Source of the DNA: Chrysomallon squamiferum
Lineage: Eukaryota; Mollusca; Gastropoda; Neomphalida; Peltospiridae
Direction: 5' to 3'
Assembly: GCA_012295275.1 (NCBI GenBank)
Contig: CM022679.1
Location: forward strand, 20,216,342 to 20,276,341
DNA length: 60,000 nucleotides
A program made the position numbers and the translations under genes. The notes under the pieces were generated by a model, which worked only from the letters and a program-made list of their open reading frames with translations, searched no databases and was not told the origin of the DNA. Each line of letters starts with the position of its first letter. Within the stretch, counting starts at the first letter, position 1. Below are positions 9,215 to 21,771 of this stretch, in pieces.

Positions 9215-11095
9215 GGCACCGAAGTACCGAATGGTTTTGTGTTTCGGCGATGCTGTCCAGATCTGAAGTAACTTGTTGGGTCAGATAACGCAGCTGATTT
9301 CTAGAAAGGTCGATTAAATGAAGATTTTTCAAATGATTCAACCGTATAGGTGCTTTATACAGTCCATTAAGTGATAGGTTTAGAAAAATCAAATTTTGAA
9401 GTCCCTGGAATACCAAAGGAGGCAACAGATGTATATTATTTTGATTGAGATGGATGAACTGTAATGATGTCATATTTCTGAAAAGTCTTCCTTCTTCATC
9501 GTATATTAATGATTTGTAGATATTATTATTCGAGATATCCAAAGTTTGTAAAGATGTCAATGTTTGAAAAAAATCTGGATGAATCTGTGAAGCTAAATTA
9601 TTAGACAGATTCAGGTAGACAATTTTGTCAAGACCTCTAATAGTCCATTCCAAAACGCAAGAATATTGTAGGAGAAATCAACATGGGTCAAACTGTTCGG
9701 TCCGACAATTACTTGTGTTATGTTATACCACAGCTGAGAAAAAGTGTATGTTAAGTTGGTTAAATTAGGCGGAAGACACCACACTGGAGGCTTGCACAAA
9801 CTAGAATCTTCATCCATGTTTCTTAATTTCTTAGTATTCTGTTTACTTGTAATTTTGTTGCTTGCTGATTTCGAACAGGATGCTCCGGAGAATACTTCCT
9901 CTTCGTAATTCGCAGTGAGAAATACTAAATCAGGTGAAGGTACGGAACCAGCGTGTTTTTCTCCACTAAGATAAATCTCCCGTAGTCCACTAACAAACTT
10001 GAGATCGGTGATGTATCTACCAAACATCAGTTTTGTATTTTCTAATGAGATCTTGGTCAGACTAGTTGGCAAATACTTTAGTGCTCCATGCTCTACGTAT
10101 TCAATTGCATTATCGTCAGCGTATATTTCTTGTACCTTAGTGTTATTCAAGTATTCCAAGTCCACTTTAGTAATAACCACACATCGGTCGTATATTCCAA
10201 CTATAGCACTGATATTTAGAATGCGAAGTGTTGAGTTTTGTAAGCCAAAAGAACCGATACCAAAATTACAAAATTTCAGCTGTGTGTTATATGAAAGATC
10301 TAGAACATCCAACGACGATTTGAGAGGAGAGAATGTGTCGAGATCGATGTATCTCAGGTCGCAATGTGACAAGTTCAGTCGCCGTAGATATTTCATGTTA
10401 ATAAAGGTCGTGTTAAATAGAAACTGTATCGGACAGTTTCCTTCTTGGCCAGCCAAGCTGAGATGTGTAAGAGAAGAGAGGTTTGAAAATCCTTCTCCAA
10501 AACTTTGGTTCGTTAACCCGTCCATGTAAAGATGTTCCAGAGACAATAATTCAGAAATCGCCTTGTCGGGATACCGCAAACTGTTTTCTGATTTCAGAAT
10601 GTTATTATTGTTATTCAATTTCAGAATGATCAAATTTCTCAAGGGCTTAAAAATTCCATATTCGAAAACACTGTCCATGTATTTCAGTTTGTTGCCGGCT
10701 AAATTCAAAGACTGTAAATATCTTAAATTGCGAAAACTTCCATTTTCCATTTTCGTGATGACGTTGAACGCCAAGTTCAGCACTGTGAGATTAACATATT
10801 TCGAGAAACATCCTGATGTTAGAGTTGACAGGTGATTGAAATCCAGACGCAAAACGTTGATGTTGTTTGGAAGAGATGGAACTGTTGTGAGATTTCTTCC
10901 CGTGCAGTCGGCCACAAGGTCATCTGCTTTTACTCTGTAGCAGACACATGGTTCACACTGTTCTCTTGTTTGGTGACCTCCGTATGACGTCTTATATTTA
11001 TCAGGAACCAAACTCACTGCGACTCTTTCTGACTCAGTGTGGGAAATCGTAGAAAATCCCAGCATTGAGGTAAGAATCATTAGACTGACCATCAT
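8738..11095 (-). pseudogene. TLR: Toll-like receptor, disrupted (frameshift plus loss of LRR C-cap/TM)
   Basis: Single-exon TLR read on the - strand in three frames. Frame A, 11095-9611: 494 residues with a hydrophobic signal-like start, Cys-rich N-cap (CEPCVCY) and many LRRs. Frame B, 9653-9201: further LRRs of matching spacing. Frame C, 9214-8738: TIR domain with FDAFISY (box 1), HKRDFLPG (box 2) and a late FW (box 3). The A/B break lies near 9643-9650, where WNG should run on into TIRGLDK; it looks like a one-base loss and is not in a homopolymer. At the B/C break the reading goes from the last LRR almost directly to a juxtamembrane-like IRYFGAMNHFKHF, so the LRR C-cap and transmembrane helix (roughly 80-100 residues in TLRs) are absent. 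No intron fits either gap. Two independent lesions favour a pseudogene; assembly error could explain the first but hardly the second. Confidence 0.85.
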
Positions 11096-11609
11096 ATCTA
11101 GAACCGAACTAAATAAATAAATTAATTAAATAGCAATAATAGATAAAATAACGTGAATTTGTAGCGTCAAATGATGCATACATATAATTAAACATAGATA
11201 TATACACGTGTGATGGAACAAATTCAGAATAAATGTTTAAGTGTGCTTGTATACATATACACAGATATGTATATATACAATATTCATAAATACAAACATG
11301 CGTAACATTTATATCTGTTCTATTTTCCCTATGAATAGGTAATAAAATAACACCCATTTATTCACTTTTTTTACTTCCTTGTCCGAATCTGCAATCATTT
11401 ATATATAAATATTTTTAATTAAATATTAAGCACTAAATATTAAATAAAGGAGAAATAATATATTTTAATGAAACAATAAATAATGAGTGACAAAACAATA
11501 ATAATAAATCGTTAATAAGAGCGAGAAAAAGAGGAAATATTTTACCATGGATTTGAAATTCTAATGTGAGTCACCCCTGAAAACAAAACGGAAGGAAGAC
11601 TAGCTGTTC

Positions 11610-12490
11610 AGTTTGACAAGGAAATAATTCATGTTCTTTAGCTGGATACGACTGTCTCGGGGATTCCCCTAATACCAGTCGTGGGCAGGTTACTACCCGA
11701 GTTGGCTTTCTCAGGACTGAATGTGATGCATACTTTATAAATTACATGAAAAAATCAATCCCCTAGGTAGACCGCAATTTATAAGATTTGACTTGAAGAA
11801 AGCCAGAATGTCCTATTGTTTGAAATATTTTGCCAGGTTGAAACTACGTGCAGAAAAAGTAATAATAATAAAATCAGCTTTTTAGTAAGATATTAGATAA
11901 GAGAACATATTTTTTTTTGTTTTGTGCTAGTGAAAAAGAAATAACACAGAGAAAGCGCAGACATTAGTAACACAATATAATCTGTAAATCCGATACCTAC
12001 CGTTGTATTAATCAGAAATATTTAAATTTTCGTTGACACTTTATTTATCATCCGACGAAATAATTTAACATTTCACGTAAAATAAAAGTTAAGCGGGCTA
12101 CGCTGATACTTCTTCAAATGGCGTTTCATTTGTTAGCGTTTCAGTTTGACAAGATAATAGTTCATGTTTTTTAATTTGATATGTCATAATATATATTATA
12201 AATAATTATAATGGAAACTACCTATAGAAGAACAAATAATAATAATAATAATAATAAAAAATTTAAAAAATCAATCCGCTTTTCCTAGTAAAAAAGACTA
12301 TGATTACATGAAGAAGTAACACAGAGAAAGCGCAGACATTAGTAACACAATATAATCTGTAAATCGAATACCTACCGTTGTATTAATCAGAACTATTTAA
12401 ACTTTCGTTGGCGCTTTATTTTTCATCCTACGAAATAATTTAACAGTTGACATAAAACAAAAGATATGCGGGTTACACTGACACGTTTGT
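11610..12490. repeat. Tandem duplication upstream of the TLR
   Basis: Two diverged copies, about 11610-12115 and 12140-12490. The best block is 11942-11990 versus 12317-12365, nearly 50 bases identical, with similarity continuing through ACCTACCGTTGTATTAATCAGA. Copy 2 lacks the part corresponding to the kappaB site. On the - strand each copy contains ACGGTAGGTAT, a possible splice donor. Confidence 0.85.
11659..11669 (-). promoter_or_regulatory. NF-kappaB-type site upstream of the TLR
   Basis: GGGGATTCCCC fits the kappaB consensus GGGRNWYYCC exactly and is near-palindromic. It lies about 565 bp 5' of the TLR start on the - strand. kappaB control of TLR genes is established in animals; activity here is inferred. 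Confidence 0.5.
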
Positions 12491-13860
12491 TAATGCCCGT
12501 CGTGTCGGAGTGGGCTATATGAGACGCAAGAACGCACAGGACAAAACTGATGTTCAGTTATGAGTGCGCGTGATCACAACTAGACTGTTTTTGAAATGAG
12601 GCAAAAATACAGAATAAGACTTACTCCAGTCTAGCCGAATTCCCTTATGGTCGAAATACTAAATATGGTTCAGTGGTCTTATTCACGAGCATGTTTTTAC
12701 CTCACTCATTATAATGAACTGTTCCAGATTATTTGGAAACCGATTATATAAATAGAAATGTAATAGTTAAATGCTCGAAATAAATGGTACAAATGTATTA
12801 GTTTAAGTCCATTTTCCGTTCGTTTTCCCCTCAGTCACGAGCTTCAATCGGCTGTGTTGGTCACTTGAAATGCAGACTTTGTACGTGAATGGTGTGTTCA
12901 GATTCTCTCTTCTGCTTCCATTTAGACTTAACTCTTTTGTAATTTACCCTTCCAATATGTCAAAACAAATAACAGTATACCGGAGAATGCTGATGTTAAA
13001 GAGAAACGGAAGACAATAACTTTAGAAACAAAATTTGAACACAAAACCCACAAACATTAACCCACAATGAGCGACATATAATTATTTCTTAATGTATTTG
13101 TATAAATTGTTTTGTAAATGATTTACCGTTTATTTAATATCTAAAATCTATTAAATCATTTATGTCTAAATTGCCGTTTTATTTCTCTTTATTTAACACT
13201 TTTTTTTGTGTGTCAAATTTCATCAGCGAGAACGTACCACTGTTTTTAATCTTAATTCTATATAAAATAGTCCCCGGCTTAACGATACCTCTTTCATCTC
13301 CATTCAGATAACCGTGTCTTACTGTATAATGAGTAACTATACAGTTCAGGTTAATCAAGTACAACAAAAAAAAAAAAAAAAAAATATATAAAAAAAATTG
13401 GTTTAAAAAATATTCCCAAATGATTTTGTCCTTCGTATAAACTTTTTCAGTCGTAGCCAAAGTATTTGCAGGTCATAATATTTTTAGTGTATACATACTA
13501 TTAATATACTATGTCACATATATTGTATAATATGTGCACAAAGTAAATATGCTATATGACACATACTGTACGCGTACATAACGTAAATATGCTCAGTAAC
13601 ATGTATCTTGTAAACGTTTAAGCAGAATATGGTTTAATTCGAACAGTTAATGATAAATGTAACATTTCTTTTTTTTTGGTTTGTTTGATAGATGAAACTG
13701 GTGTAAAATGGTTTATTATTGGTCAGTTCGAGTTAGCCTGCACACTTCAAATTCAAATTAAATTACAGATGGTAAGATGCGCAAGTCCATTCGCACTTAA
13801 AAAAAATATGTTGTTTTGTAATGGAAAGGAAAGGTTGATGAATTAGGAATGACCAGCTTA

Positions 13861-13890
13861 AATGATGATGATGATGATGATGATGATGAT
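13861..13890 (+). repeat. (GAT)n microsatellite
   Basis: Nine or so GAT triplets followed by AAT. The acidic ORF over it is composition only. Confidence 0.85.
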
Positions 13891-14705
13891 AATAATAATT
13901 TTGATGGTGATTATGATGATGATAATGAGGAGGAGGAAGGTGATGATGGTAATAAGAATGAGAAGAAGAAGATCGATCTCATGATCTGCAACATCTTGGC
14001 TGTGACTGAAAAAGTAATAATTTACAACAAATGAGTAGTCAAAGCTTGTTCTGCTTTTGGCTGATGTTATGTAATCGATTTATAAAAAATGCGCTCCGCC
14101 CTGAATGTTAGAATCAAGTGCCCCTTTATGGAAGCAGAAGAAGACTAAAAAAATCAGATTTATGTATTTTGGTAAATAAACCATTGTCCCTCTGTAATCA
14201 AAATTTGTATGAACATGAAGAGGCCAAGTTCATCACATACAGAGGAAATCAAGTATTTCGGTAGACGAGTTATTTCGACAAAATAGGAGTTCGACCACAT
14301 GGGAAGACACCCTTAATAGACTAGCTGAGAGGGGCAAAAAAAAATTGGGCGAGAGGTCTTTGGGACGCCTAAGGCCCTCAGAATCTGCGACTTGGAAGAC
14401 GCAAAATGCGCGATTCTAGACATTTCCTGATTGAAGTCAGTTATGTCTTTCATTGCAACGATGTCGGTAGATTTCAACGATGTTGGTAAATGAACACAGT
14501 CGCATGTAAGGATACAGAATTATTACTGGGTTATTTTATTAGTGCATAGTCTTTTGATAATAATCCGTGCGAAAATATACTGCATAAATATTCTGACGAA
14601 GTAAAATCAAAAGAATAAACAAAGTGTAAATGAATATACTGTAGTTTTTGTATTATCGTGTGTTTGGGTTTTATGCTAGATTTCACCTCGTTACATTCAT
14701 GCCGA

Positions 14706-14706
<1 letters not shown>

Positions 14707-14769
<63 letters not shown>

Positions 14770-14790
14770 AATAATAATAATAATAATAAT
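14707..14790 (+). repeat. (AAC)n-(AAT)n array
   Basis: About twenty AAC triplets followed by AAT triplets, in the 3' flank of the H1 gene. The poly-Cys frame on the other strand is an artefact. Confidence 0.92.
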
Positions 14791-14984
14791 AAAAATAAAT
14801 AAATAATAAATCATCTAAGTTTATTAACCATTTAACAAACAATGTTAAATTATTTTTGAGTATTTTTAATATTCAAGCATTAGAACAAGGCAATAATCTG
14901 GTTATATTCGTGTCATAAAAATATACGAGCGTCCTGGTTTGAATGACGAGGTCATTGCATAGTGTGCTGTACTTTTTTATGATT

Positions 14985-16094
14985 TCAGACCCTTTTTATT
15001 GGTGGTTTTCGTTTTGCTTTTGGGGAAATTGTGGTCTTGATAACATCGTTGGAGATCTTCTTCTTTGGCATGTTCTTCTTTTTATCTATTTCTTTCGTTT
15101 TTACTTTCTTAGTAACAGTCGATTTTGTGACCTTCTCAATAAATGTTTCTGCAACCTTTTCTTCCTCTGCGATTAATTTCTTCTTGGCCGACGCTTTTGG
15201 TTTGATTGGTGCCTCAGACTTTTTCATAGATGGGGCAGACGTGTTGGTTATAGTGGCTAATACAGTTTGTTTTGTCACCGATTTCTTTTTTACTGTGACG
15301 TTTGTTGAGTCTTTGTCACATTCATCTTTTGGTTTTCTCACAGGTTTGTTATTCAGCTTTGTTTTGCCTTCGTCTTTAGACGTTTTGCTGGCAGCTAATT
15401 CTTTCTTTTTCGCAGCCAGGACCTCTTCTTTTCTAAAATCTTTTGACAACTTAAAGCGACCTGTGCAAATAAAAATCGAAAGGTTGATGACCTTAAATTC
15501 CTTATAGTGTAATGGCGGAGAATACCAACCGCCCATAATGTGTCTAAATAAATAGAGACTATTTGACTTTAAATATCACTAAACTTGACACTGGTCACTG
15601 ACAAACTCTAAGCTTAAAACCAATCGGAAGCGACGCCATATTAATAAATTTACTGTCATCAAAGAAATATTTGACAATTAAAAAAATTCCAGACCCCTTT
15701 GACTTCTTTTTGGCAACAACAATAATAAATAGTGTTTTTGTATTAATTTTTGAATGATGTCGATGATGAAAACAATAGCAATAATCTAAATAATATGTCA
15801 TTTTGGTATCTTACCATTAGCTCCTGTCATGCTTTCTGACATTTTCGGTCTCACAATATTATTTAGATCAAGACCCTTTATGATGGCCTTTCTAATTTTC
15901 GGCTTCATGCGGTCCGGATCCACAGTTTTGTACGTTTCTGCAATATAACTTTTAATGAAATGGAGGCTGGCCCCTTTTTTGTCGTCACTGTTTTTGATTG
16001 CTTCTATAACCATATTATAAAATGGCAGTTTGGTTCCCCTTCTAATATTGGCTGTCGAAGATGAAGTTCCACTTTTCAGTTCTGTGTCAGCCAT
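14985..16094 (-). CDS. H1: Linker histone H1, two exons, 251 aa
   Basis: Exons 16094-15815 and 15460-14985 on the - strand; the join splits a Gly codon (phase 1) and gives TGANGRFKLSK, the expected end of the winged-helix globular domain (compare GASGSFKL in animal H1). Start chosen at MADTELKSG (16094); the longer ORF upstream is not H1-like. Globular domain is about residues 22-100 (LPFYNMVIEAIKNS, ASLHFIKSYIAETYK). The C-terminal tail of about 150 residues is Lys-rich with scattered Glu/Asp and few SPKK-type motifs. H1 binds linker DNA at the nucleosome and compacts chromatin. The intron, the absence of a histone stem-loop after the stop and the solitary location point to a replacement or tissue-specific polyadenylated variant rather than a replication-dependent cluster gene. 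Confidence 0.92.
15461..15814 (-). other. Intron of the H1 gene
   Basis: 354 bp, donor GTAAGATA and acceptor TTTGCACAG on the - strand. It interrupts the codon just before the last beta-strand of the globular domain. The ORF 15595-15801 lies wholly inside it. Confidence 0.85.
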
Positions 16095-16291
16095 TGCACG
16101 GCCAGACACTGAGATGAATAATGATGTCAAGTGAAACAAGCCTGAGAGACACTCAAAGTGCGACAGCCAAGACAAACGTCTGATCACTTTGAACACTGCA
16201 AACAAGCCAAGAGTATAAACATTTATCACTCAGCTTATGTCCCCTTTGTCAGCAGATTTGGAGTTTCAGAAAAAAATATATATAATATTAA

Positions 16292-16350
<59 letters not shown>

Positions 16351-17226
16351 TAAATTAAAGTTTATTTAGTTGTTTTATTTATGTGTGTAGCTATACCTTT
16401 CGAGATGAAATCTTTCTTTTCTTTTTCATTCTTTATCTACCCTAATCTTCTCATACTCTCTACTCGTTTAAAATACAAAATTATATCGAAAAGGTTTTAA
16501 AATTTTGCTTTTCTAAATGTAAAACCTCCCCGGAGGAAAAAAAAATAAAATAAAATAAAATACAAAAATAATAATAATAATAATAATTAAATAAATAATA
16601 AAAATTTAATAATGTAGACTAGTTACTAAACTGAGGGAGATAACTCCTGTTAGAACAGATGAAATAATTTCCTGGCTTTACACAGCTCAATCTGTGAAGG
16701 ATAAAAATACATTTTATTTTTTCTTTCTTTTCTGACATCTCATCTCATCCCTCTCTCCTTCCGTCCCTCTTTCCTCCTTTCTGTTTATCCTTAACCTTCT
16801 CCCTGTCTATCATTTTCACCACATCTGTGCATATTGTAATAAAATTATATTAACAAAAAAAAAAAAAAAAAAAAAATGAAATTCAATATCTTTTAAGCTG
16901 TGTGATTTAATATTACTCTTAAAAGACAAACGCTGTTATACCTCTTTAAAGAATTCACTAATCGGGTGAATAAAAACGTTGGATATCATCAATGACGACG
17001 TGTCGTTAGTTTGAATGATAATACCAGGTTTCAGATTTCTTCCTGATTAGCTGGTAACTGAATACTGGTGACAACGCCTTGTGTTGTTCTCTCCAAATGT
17101 TTCGAGAATGTAAGATAAATCTACGCTTTGAAAAAAATAATAAAAAAAATAATAATAATAACAATGATAATAATAATAAAAAAAAAAAAATTAAAAATAA
17201 ATATATAAATAAATAAAAATTAATTA

Positions 17227-17263
<37 letters not shown>

Positions 17264-17540
17264 GTAATAATGATAAATAATAAAAAATAAAAAATTCAAA
17301 ATATACATATAAATACAATCAGAAGAATACATTATCATCATCATCGTCGTCGTCGTTGTCGTTGTTGTTAAATATTATTATTATTATTAATATTATTATT
17401 ATTATTATTTATATTATTATTAATCTTTATTCATAGGAATAAAAAAAATATAAATTATTACGTCTAAGATTACCAGTGACAAGATATAAAATTTAATACT
17501 TATGAGAACGACAGAGATAAATGTGTTTTTCTTGTTACAG
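16095..17540. other. H1 upstream region and simple-sequence DNA
   Basis: 16095-16260 is the likely H1 5' UTR/promoter (- strand), without a clear TATA box. (AAT)n arrays lie at 16293-16348, 17145-17180 and 17232-17263, and ATT/GTC triplets at 17335-17420. No gene seen. Confidence 0.6.
16293..16348 (+). repeat. (AAT)n microsatellite
   Basis: Uninterrupted AAT triplets about 200 bp upstream of the H1 start. Confidence 0.92.
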
Positions 17541-17751
17541 CTCTTTGGTGTATTGAACAATCACACCTGTAGCATTGTTTTCATTAAACACATTAAAACA
17601 AGGTGGAAAGATAACACCAGTGAACGCCCAAAACTTTACCCCTCTGTTGAACAGGCGTTTGACATTAGCACGTTATCAGGTAGATACACGCATGAGAACC
17701 GTTGGACTTCAGCTGTTTGGGGTCGCATACCTGTCATAAATTATAGTATCG
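17541..17751 (+). CDS. Orphan exon candidate, unknown gene
   Basis: An open stretch bounded by acceptor CTTGTTACAG and donor GTGAGA, phase 0 to 1, 70 codons. It ends RWTSAVWGRIPVINYSIG and has one Cys. Codon content looks protein-like against very AT-rich surroundings. I do not recognise the family; the Trp/Gly-rich end is vaguely CTLD-like. No partner exon was found before 23.6 kb. It may be a relic or an alternative exon of a neighbouring gene. Confidence 0.35.
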
Positions 17752-20700
17752 GTGAGAATTAATATGCATTGTATATATGAAATACAAATCTTTGCTTACA
17801 TAATCATTTAGATACGTGTGAAATGCTATACCTGGGATGGTGAAAACAATAGTAACAAGAGGTGGAAAAAAATGAAAAAATAAATGATAAAATAATAATA
17901 ACAATAATAATCGAAAAAAAACCAACAAAAAGAATATCAAGTATTTCCATTGTTTTGTTATGTGAAAAGTAAATTTTAAAGATGATTTTGAAGGAAGGAA
18001 GGAATAATCAAAAAATGGAAACAAAAAGTTAATATTATAATACAGAAGATAAAGGATTATAGAAGTTACATCGAGAATAACTCTTGTTGAATTTTTTTTC
18101 CATGGTTTTATGATTATTAATATTTATTTTATTTTATTTTATTTTATTATTTATTTATTTATTATTATTGTTATTTTTGGTGTGTATGTATTTTTATTTT
18201 TTTATTTATTTATTTTTGTTGTTGTTGTTGTTGTTTTGTGTTATTGTTTTTTTATTGGGGTTTTTCGGGTGGCGTGTTTGTTCTGTTATGCAACAGAACA
18301 AATGTTTTCTCTCCCTTAGCTTAATAATGTTCAAGATTAAGTAACAACGTTTAAACAATTTCTATTTTAAAATAAAAGATTTCCGTTAGATCAGTACACT
18401 AATGAAATCAAAATTTCTCAGTCTGCGTTGTGTGTATTCCAATCAAAATTAAATCAACTTTACTTATTTCACTTAATCCACCGAAAGGTTAAAACGTCTT
18501 AATGCTTGACCATTTCATAACTATTTATGAAAATATCTCAACAAAGCATCTGTCCTGTAGTAAATAGTTATTAGAGGTGTTTTAAGAGCTGTAGGTATAA
18601 TTATCATGCACCATTGAGACCGAAAGATAGACAACCTCTTGGCATGCATTAAACTCGTTATGTGACTGTGTGAATAAAACACTATATCCTTCACCAGCTA
18701 TTTCTCTCGCTACGCTGGTAGTGTGGTATGTACTGCATGACAAAAGATATATCACTGTTGTTAAGTAACATTAGTTTGTTTATATATATACATATGTGTT
18801 TGAGTGAATATGTTAATTCTGTTAAATGCACTTCATATAGTTAATTTAAAATTATAATTTTATTATTATGACAGACGATAATTTTATTTTGTCGAATGGC
18901 GTATAATGAACAAAAAAAAAGCATGGTATGTCTTTGCAATTATTTATTTATATCCTTTAGAGGACGTTATGTAACAGTCACATATAATATTAATTACATT
19001 ATATATTTAGTGAATGTTTTGATGTGTGTTCGACTTTTTTTGGTGGGGAGGGTGATAAATTTAATTTCGTAAAACATTTTTAATTTTATTTTATGGCACG
19101 AAATAACCTAAATAAAATATGTGCTTATTTTTTTATATATTTGGAAATTGCTATTTTAGTTTTGGGTTATAAGACGAAATGAAAAGAACTTTTAGAATGG
19201 TAATTATTAAAGCAATAAACCAATAAATCGTTTCAGATGTGCACTGTAAAATGTCAGTCATTCAGAGTGAATTTCAGTCACGATAATAAATTACATTGTA
19301 TTTTTCATTACAATTTAACAGTTTTATCATAAAACGATATATTTTTCAAAAATGTTCTTATATTGTAATAAACCTGATCTTTACAAATTCTTATATGATA
19401 CATGATGTTCTTACATATTAAGGCTTTATTGTATTTCACTAACTTTCACTGAAAGCATGGTTCTTACATAAAATACACAATTATTTCCGAAATTCACTGC
19501 AGCTTTATGAAAAGACACACACAAACACACACATACATGCACGTACGTACATACATACATATACATATATACATACATAGATGCACACAAACACATACAT
19601 ACATAGATGCACACAAACACACACACATACAAACATAACTATACACATGTCAATATACAGATAATTTGGCAAATGAACTGATTGCATGTTTCAAATTCTG
19701 GGATGTAGTTAAATTTTACTTTTGATTATCTCTTGATTTGGGTGGGATTTGAAATAATGAAAATTGTCGACGGAACTGCATCGAATTTAACTGTCTTCTT
19801 GCGTTGTATGAAAGTCTCCAAAGGCTGAGCAGAGACCCCGAAATGAGGAAGAGCTTTGTTATTATTCATACTATCAGACTTAGTCTGTTCAGAAATAAAA
19901 CTGTTGCATTTCTTTTTTAACTTTTTTTTTTTAGTTTCTTTACAAATATTTGAAGTGCGTAGGTATTAGTCATTTTATTTTTGTTTTATTTATTTATTTT
20001 TATTTTATATATATTTATATTATTATTATTTTATTATTTTTATTATTATTATTATATATTATTATTTTTTAATTTTCTTCTTCTTCTTTTTTACTTCCTA
20101 ATGTTTTTCTTTTTTGTAACTTAAATTAATATTATATGACAGTTTTTTATTTCTTCATTCATTTTATCTCCTTATTCTTTTACTCCGTGTTTCATTCCTT
20201 CTATTACCTTCTTTTTCTTTTCCTTCTCTTCCTTTTCAGTTCCTACATTTTATCCAAAGTACACTCAGTGATTCTGAATTCTCTGAAATTCTCATAAACA
20301 GTAATATATTTTTATTTTTTTACACATAGTCATACCAATCTCAGTAGACTGATTTTTTTCTCCCAGCTGTCTTTTCGTATATAATTTGATTCTATTACTA
20401 TATGCACACATTTAATAATCAATTTTTGCATACATTTAACGTTAACTGTTCTTGTTCACTGCTCTTTTCAATATATATATGCAGTCTGTGTGTTAAAAAA
20501 AGAAAAAAAAGAAGGAATAAAGCCAGTTACACTTCTTTTCATAATGTGTATGTATTCTGTTGAACGTCATTTTTTTAATTTATCGGTTACATTGTACATA
20601 TAAGAACATTTCAAAGCATTAATACGTGTTTATATTTCTAACACCTTAACCTATTATGTACGGGTTGAATACAATGACCTGTACAATTTGAATATATTAA

Positions 20701-21049
20701 CATATTGAATGCTTTAGGCCACTTTCTTTCTGTGTATAAAAGAATATTTAAAATATCTTAAAAAGGAAACGACCTGACTGAGCCCTAGTTGAAAGGTAAA
20801 AACGTCCATGGAAGGCTCGATAATCCAAGGTATTTTTATTTCCCATAATATTTATAAAAAAAACAAAAAAAAAACATTGTGTATACTCACCTTCACATGT
20901 GAAAACCTACAACAGAGATCTCACTGATGCTGGAGACAAGCATTCCACGACAGCGACAACAGATTCCTTTATCTAAGCAAAAAGAAAACACAGCTAATAA
21001 TAATAATGATGATGATGATAGTGATGGTGGTAGTACTAGCAGTAGTAAT

Positions 21050-21200
21050 AAAATATTAAAACAATTTTTAAAATAATAAAAGAATAATGATAAAAACAAC
21101 ATAAATAACAATAATAATAATGTATGCGACCACAAATCAAAATGGCCGCCAATTAACAATTTCTTATTCATTTTCTTTTCTTTTTACTATTTTCAGTTTT
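21050..21200. repeat. Dispersed repeat, copy 1
   Basis: Shares the core CAAATCAAAATGGCCGCC and flanking AT-rich sequence with 29520-29665 (CATAAATCAAAATGGCCACC). Both continue to a TTCATTTT...CTTTTCAGTTTT segment. No ORF; likely a short non-autonomous element. Confidence 0.6.
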
Positions 21201-21381
21201 ACTTCTGTTTAACTTCCCAGTTTCCATGTTTTTGTGTGTTTTTTTCTTTAAAAAAGTGTGTTCTGTGTTTCTGTTTGTGCGCGCAGAGATGTTTGCGCAT
21301 TTATATATACATTTATATGTGTAGGTGTGTGTAAGGGTACATGTGAGTGTTCGTGTGAGTGAGCGTGTGCATATTCGTGTT

Positions 21382-21422
<41 letters not shown>

Positions 21423-21735
21423 GTGTGTGAACGTGCTGCAGCTTTTTGTCCATAGATACAACAAATGAGTCAAGTGGACATATATAAATTATTAAGGCTC
21501 CGATAACAAACATCTTAAAACTACTCGTGTGTCTTTGTCGTGTGATTTATTAAACGATGTTGTGTAAGTGTTTGTGTGTGGGTGAATTTTTAAACACTGA
21601 ACTGCCTCTCCTCCGTTTATTATATACAGGCTATCTTGTTTATTCTGCAACACCTAGTAATAGTGTCACAGCATTTTATATAAATGTATGTAAACATATA
21701 TATTACATACATACGTACGTACATATCTATATATA

Positions 21736-21771
<36 letters not shown>

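Larger units (their letters stand above)
11096..14984. other. TLR upstream region to H1 3' flank
   Basis: Contains the duplication and kappaB site, a possible 5'-UTR acceptor TTCTAG just before the TLR ATG (- strand), and several simple repeats: (GAT)n at 13861-13890, and (AAC)n/(AAT)n at 14707-14790. A GC-richer block at 14210-14420 has short open frames but no recognised homology. No other gene seen. Confidence 0.6.

Noticed and set aside
9999-10835. + strand ORFs of 176 and 90 aa over the TLR
   Set aside because: Antisense shadows of the LRR region, with no domain or start context.
13849-14034. Asp/Asn/Glu-rich 61-aa ORF
   Set aside because: Product of the (GAT)n and GAA-rich low-complexity tract.
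14210-14420. Possible decayed retroelement coding fragment
   Set aside because: About 60 open codons but no reverse transcriptase, integrase or zinc-knuckle motif could be seen.
14531-14842. Poly-Cys/poly-Tyr ORF
   Set aside because: The (AAC)n/(AAT)n array read on the - strand.
15031-15507. 158-aa hydrophobic ORF on the + strand
   Set aside because: Antisense of the Lys-rich H1 tail; Lys codons read backwards give Phe/Leu.
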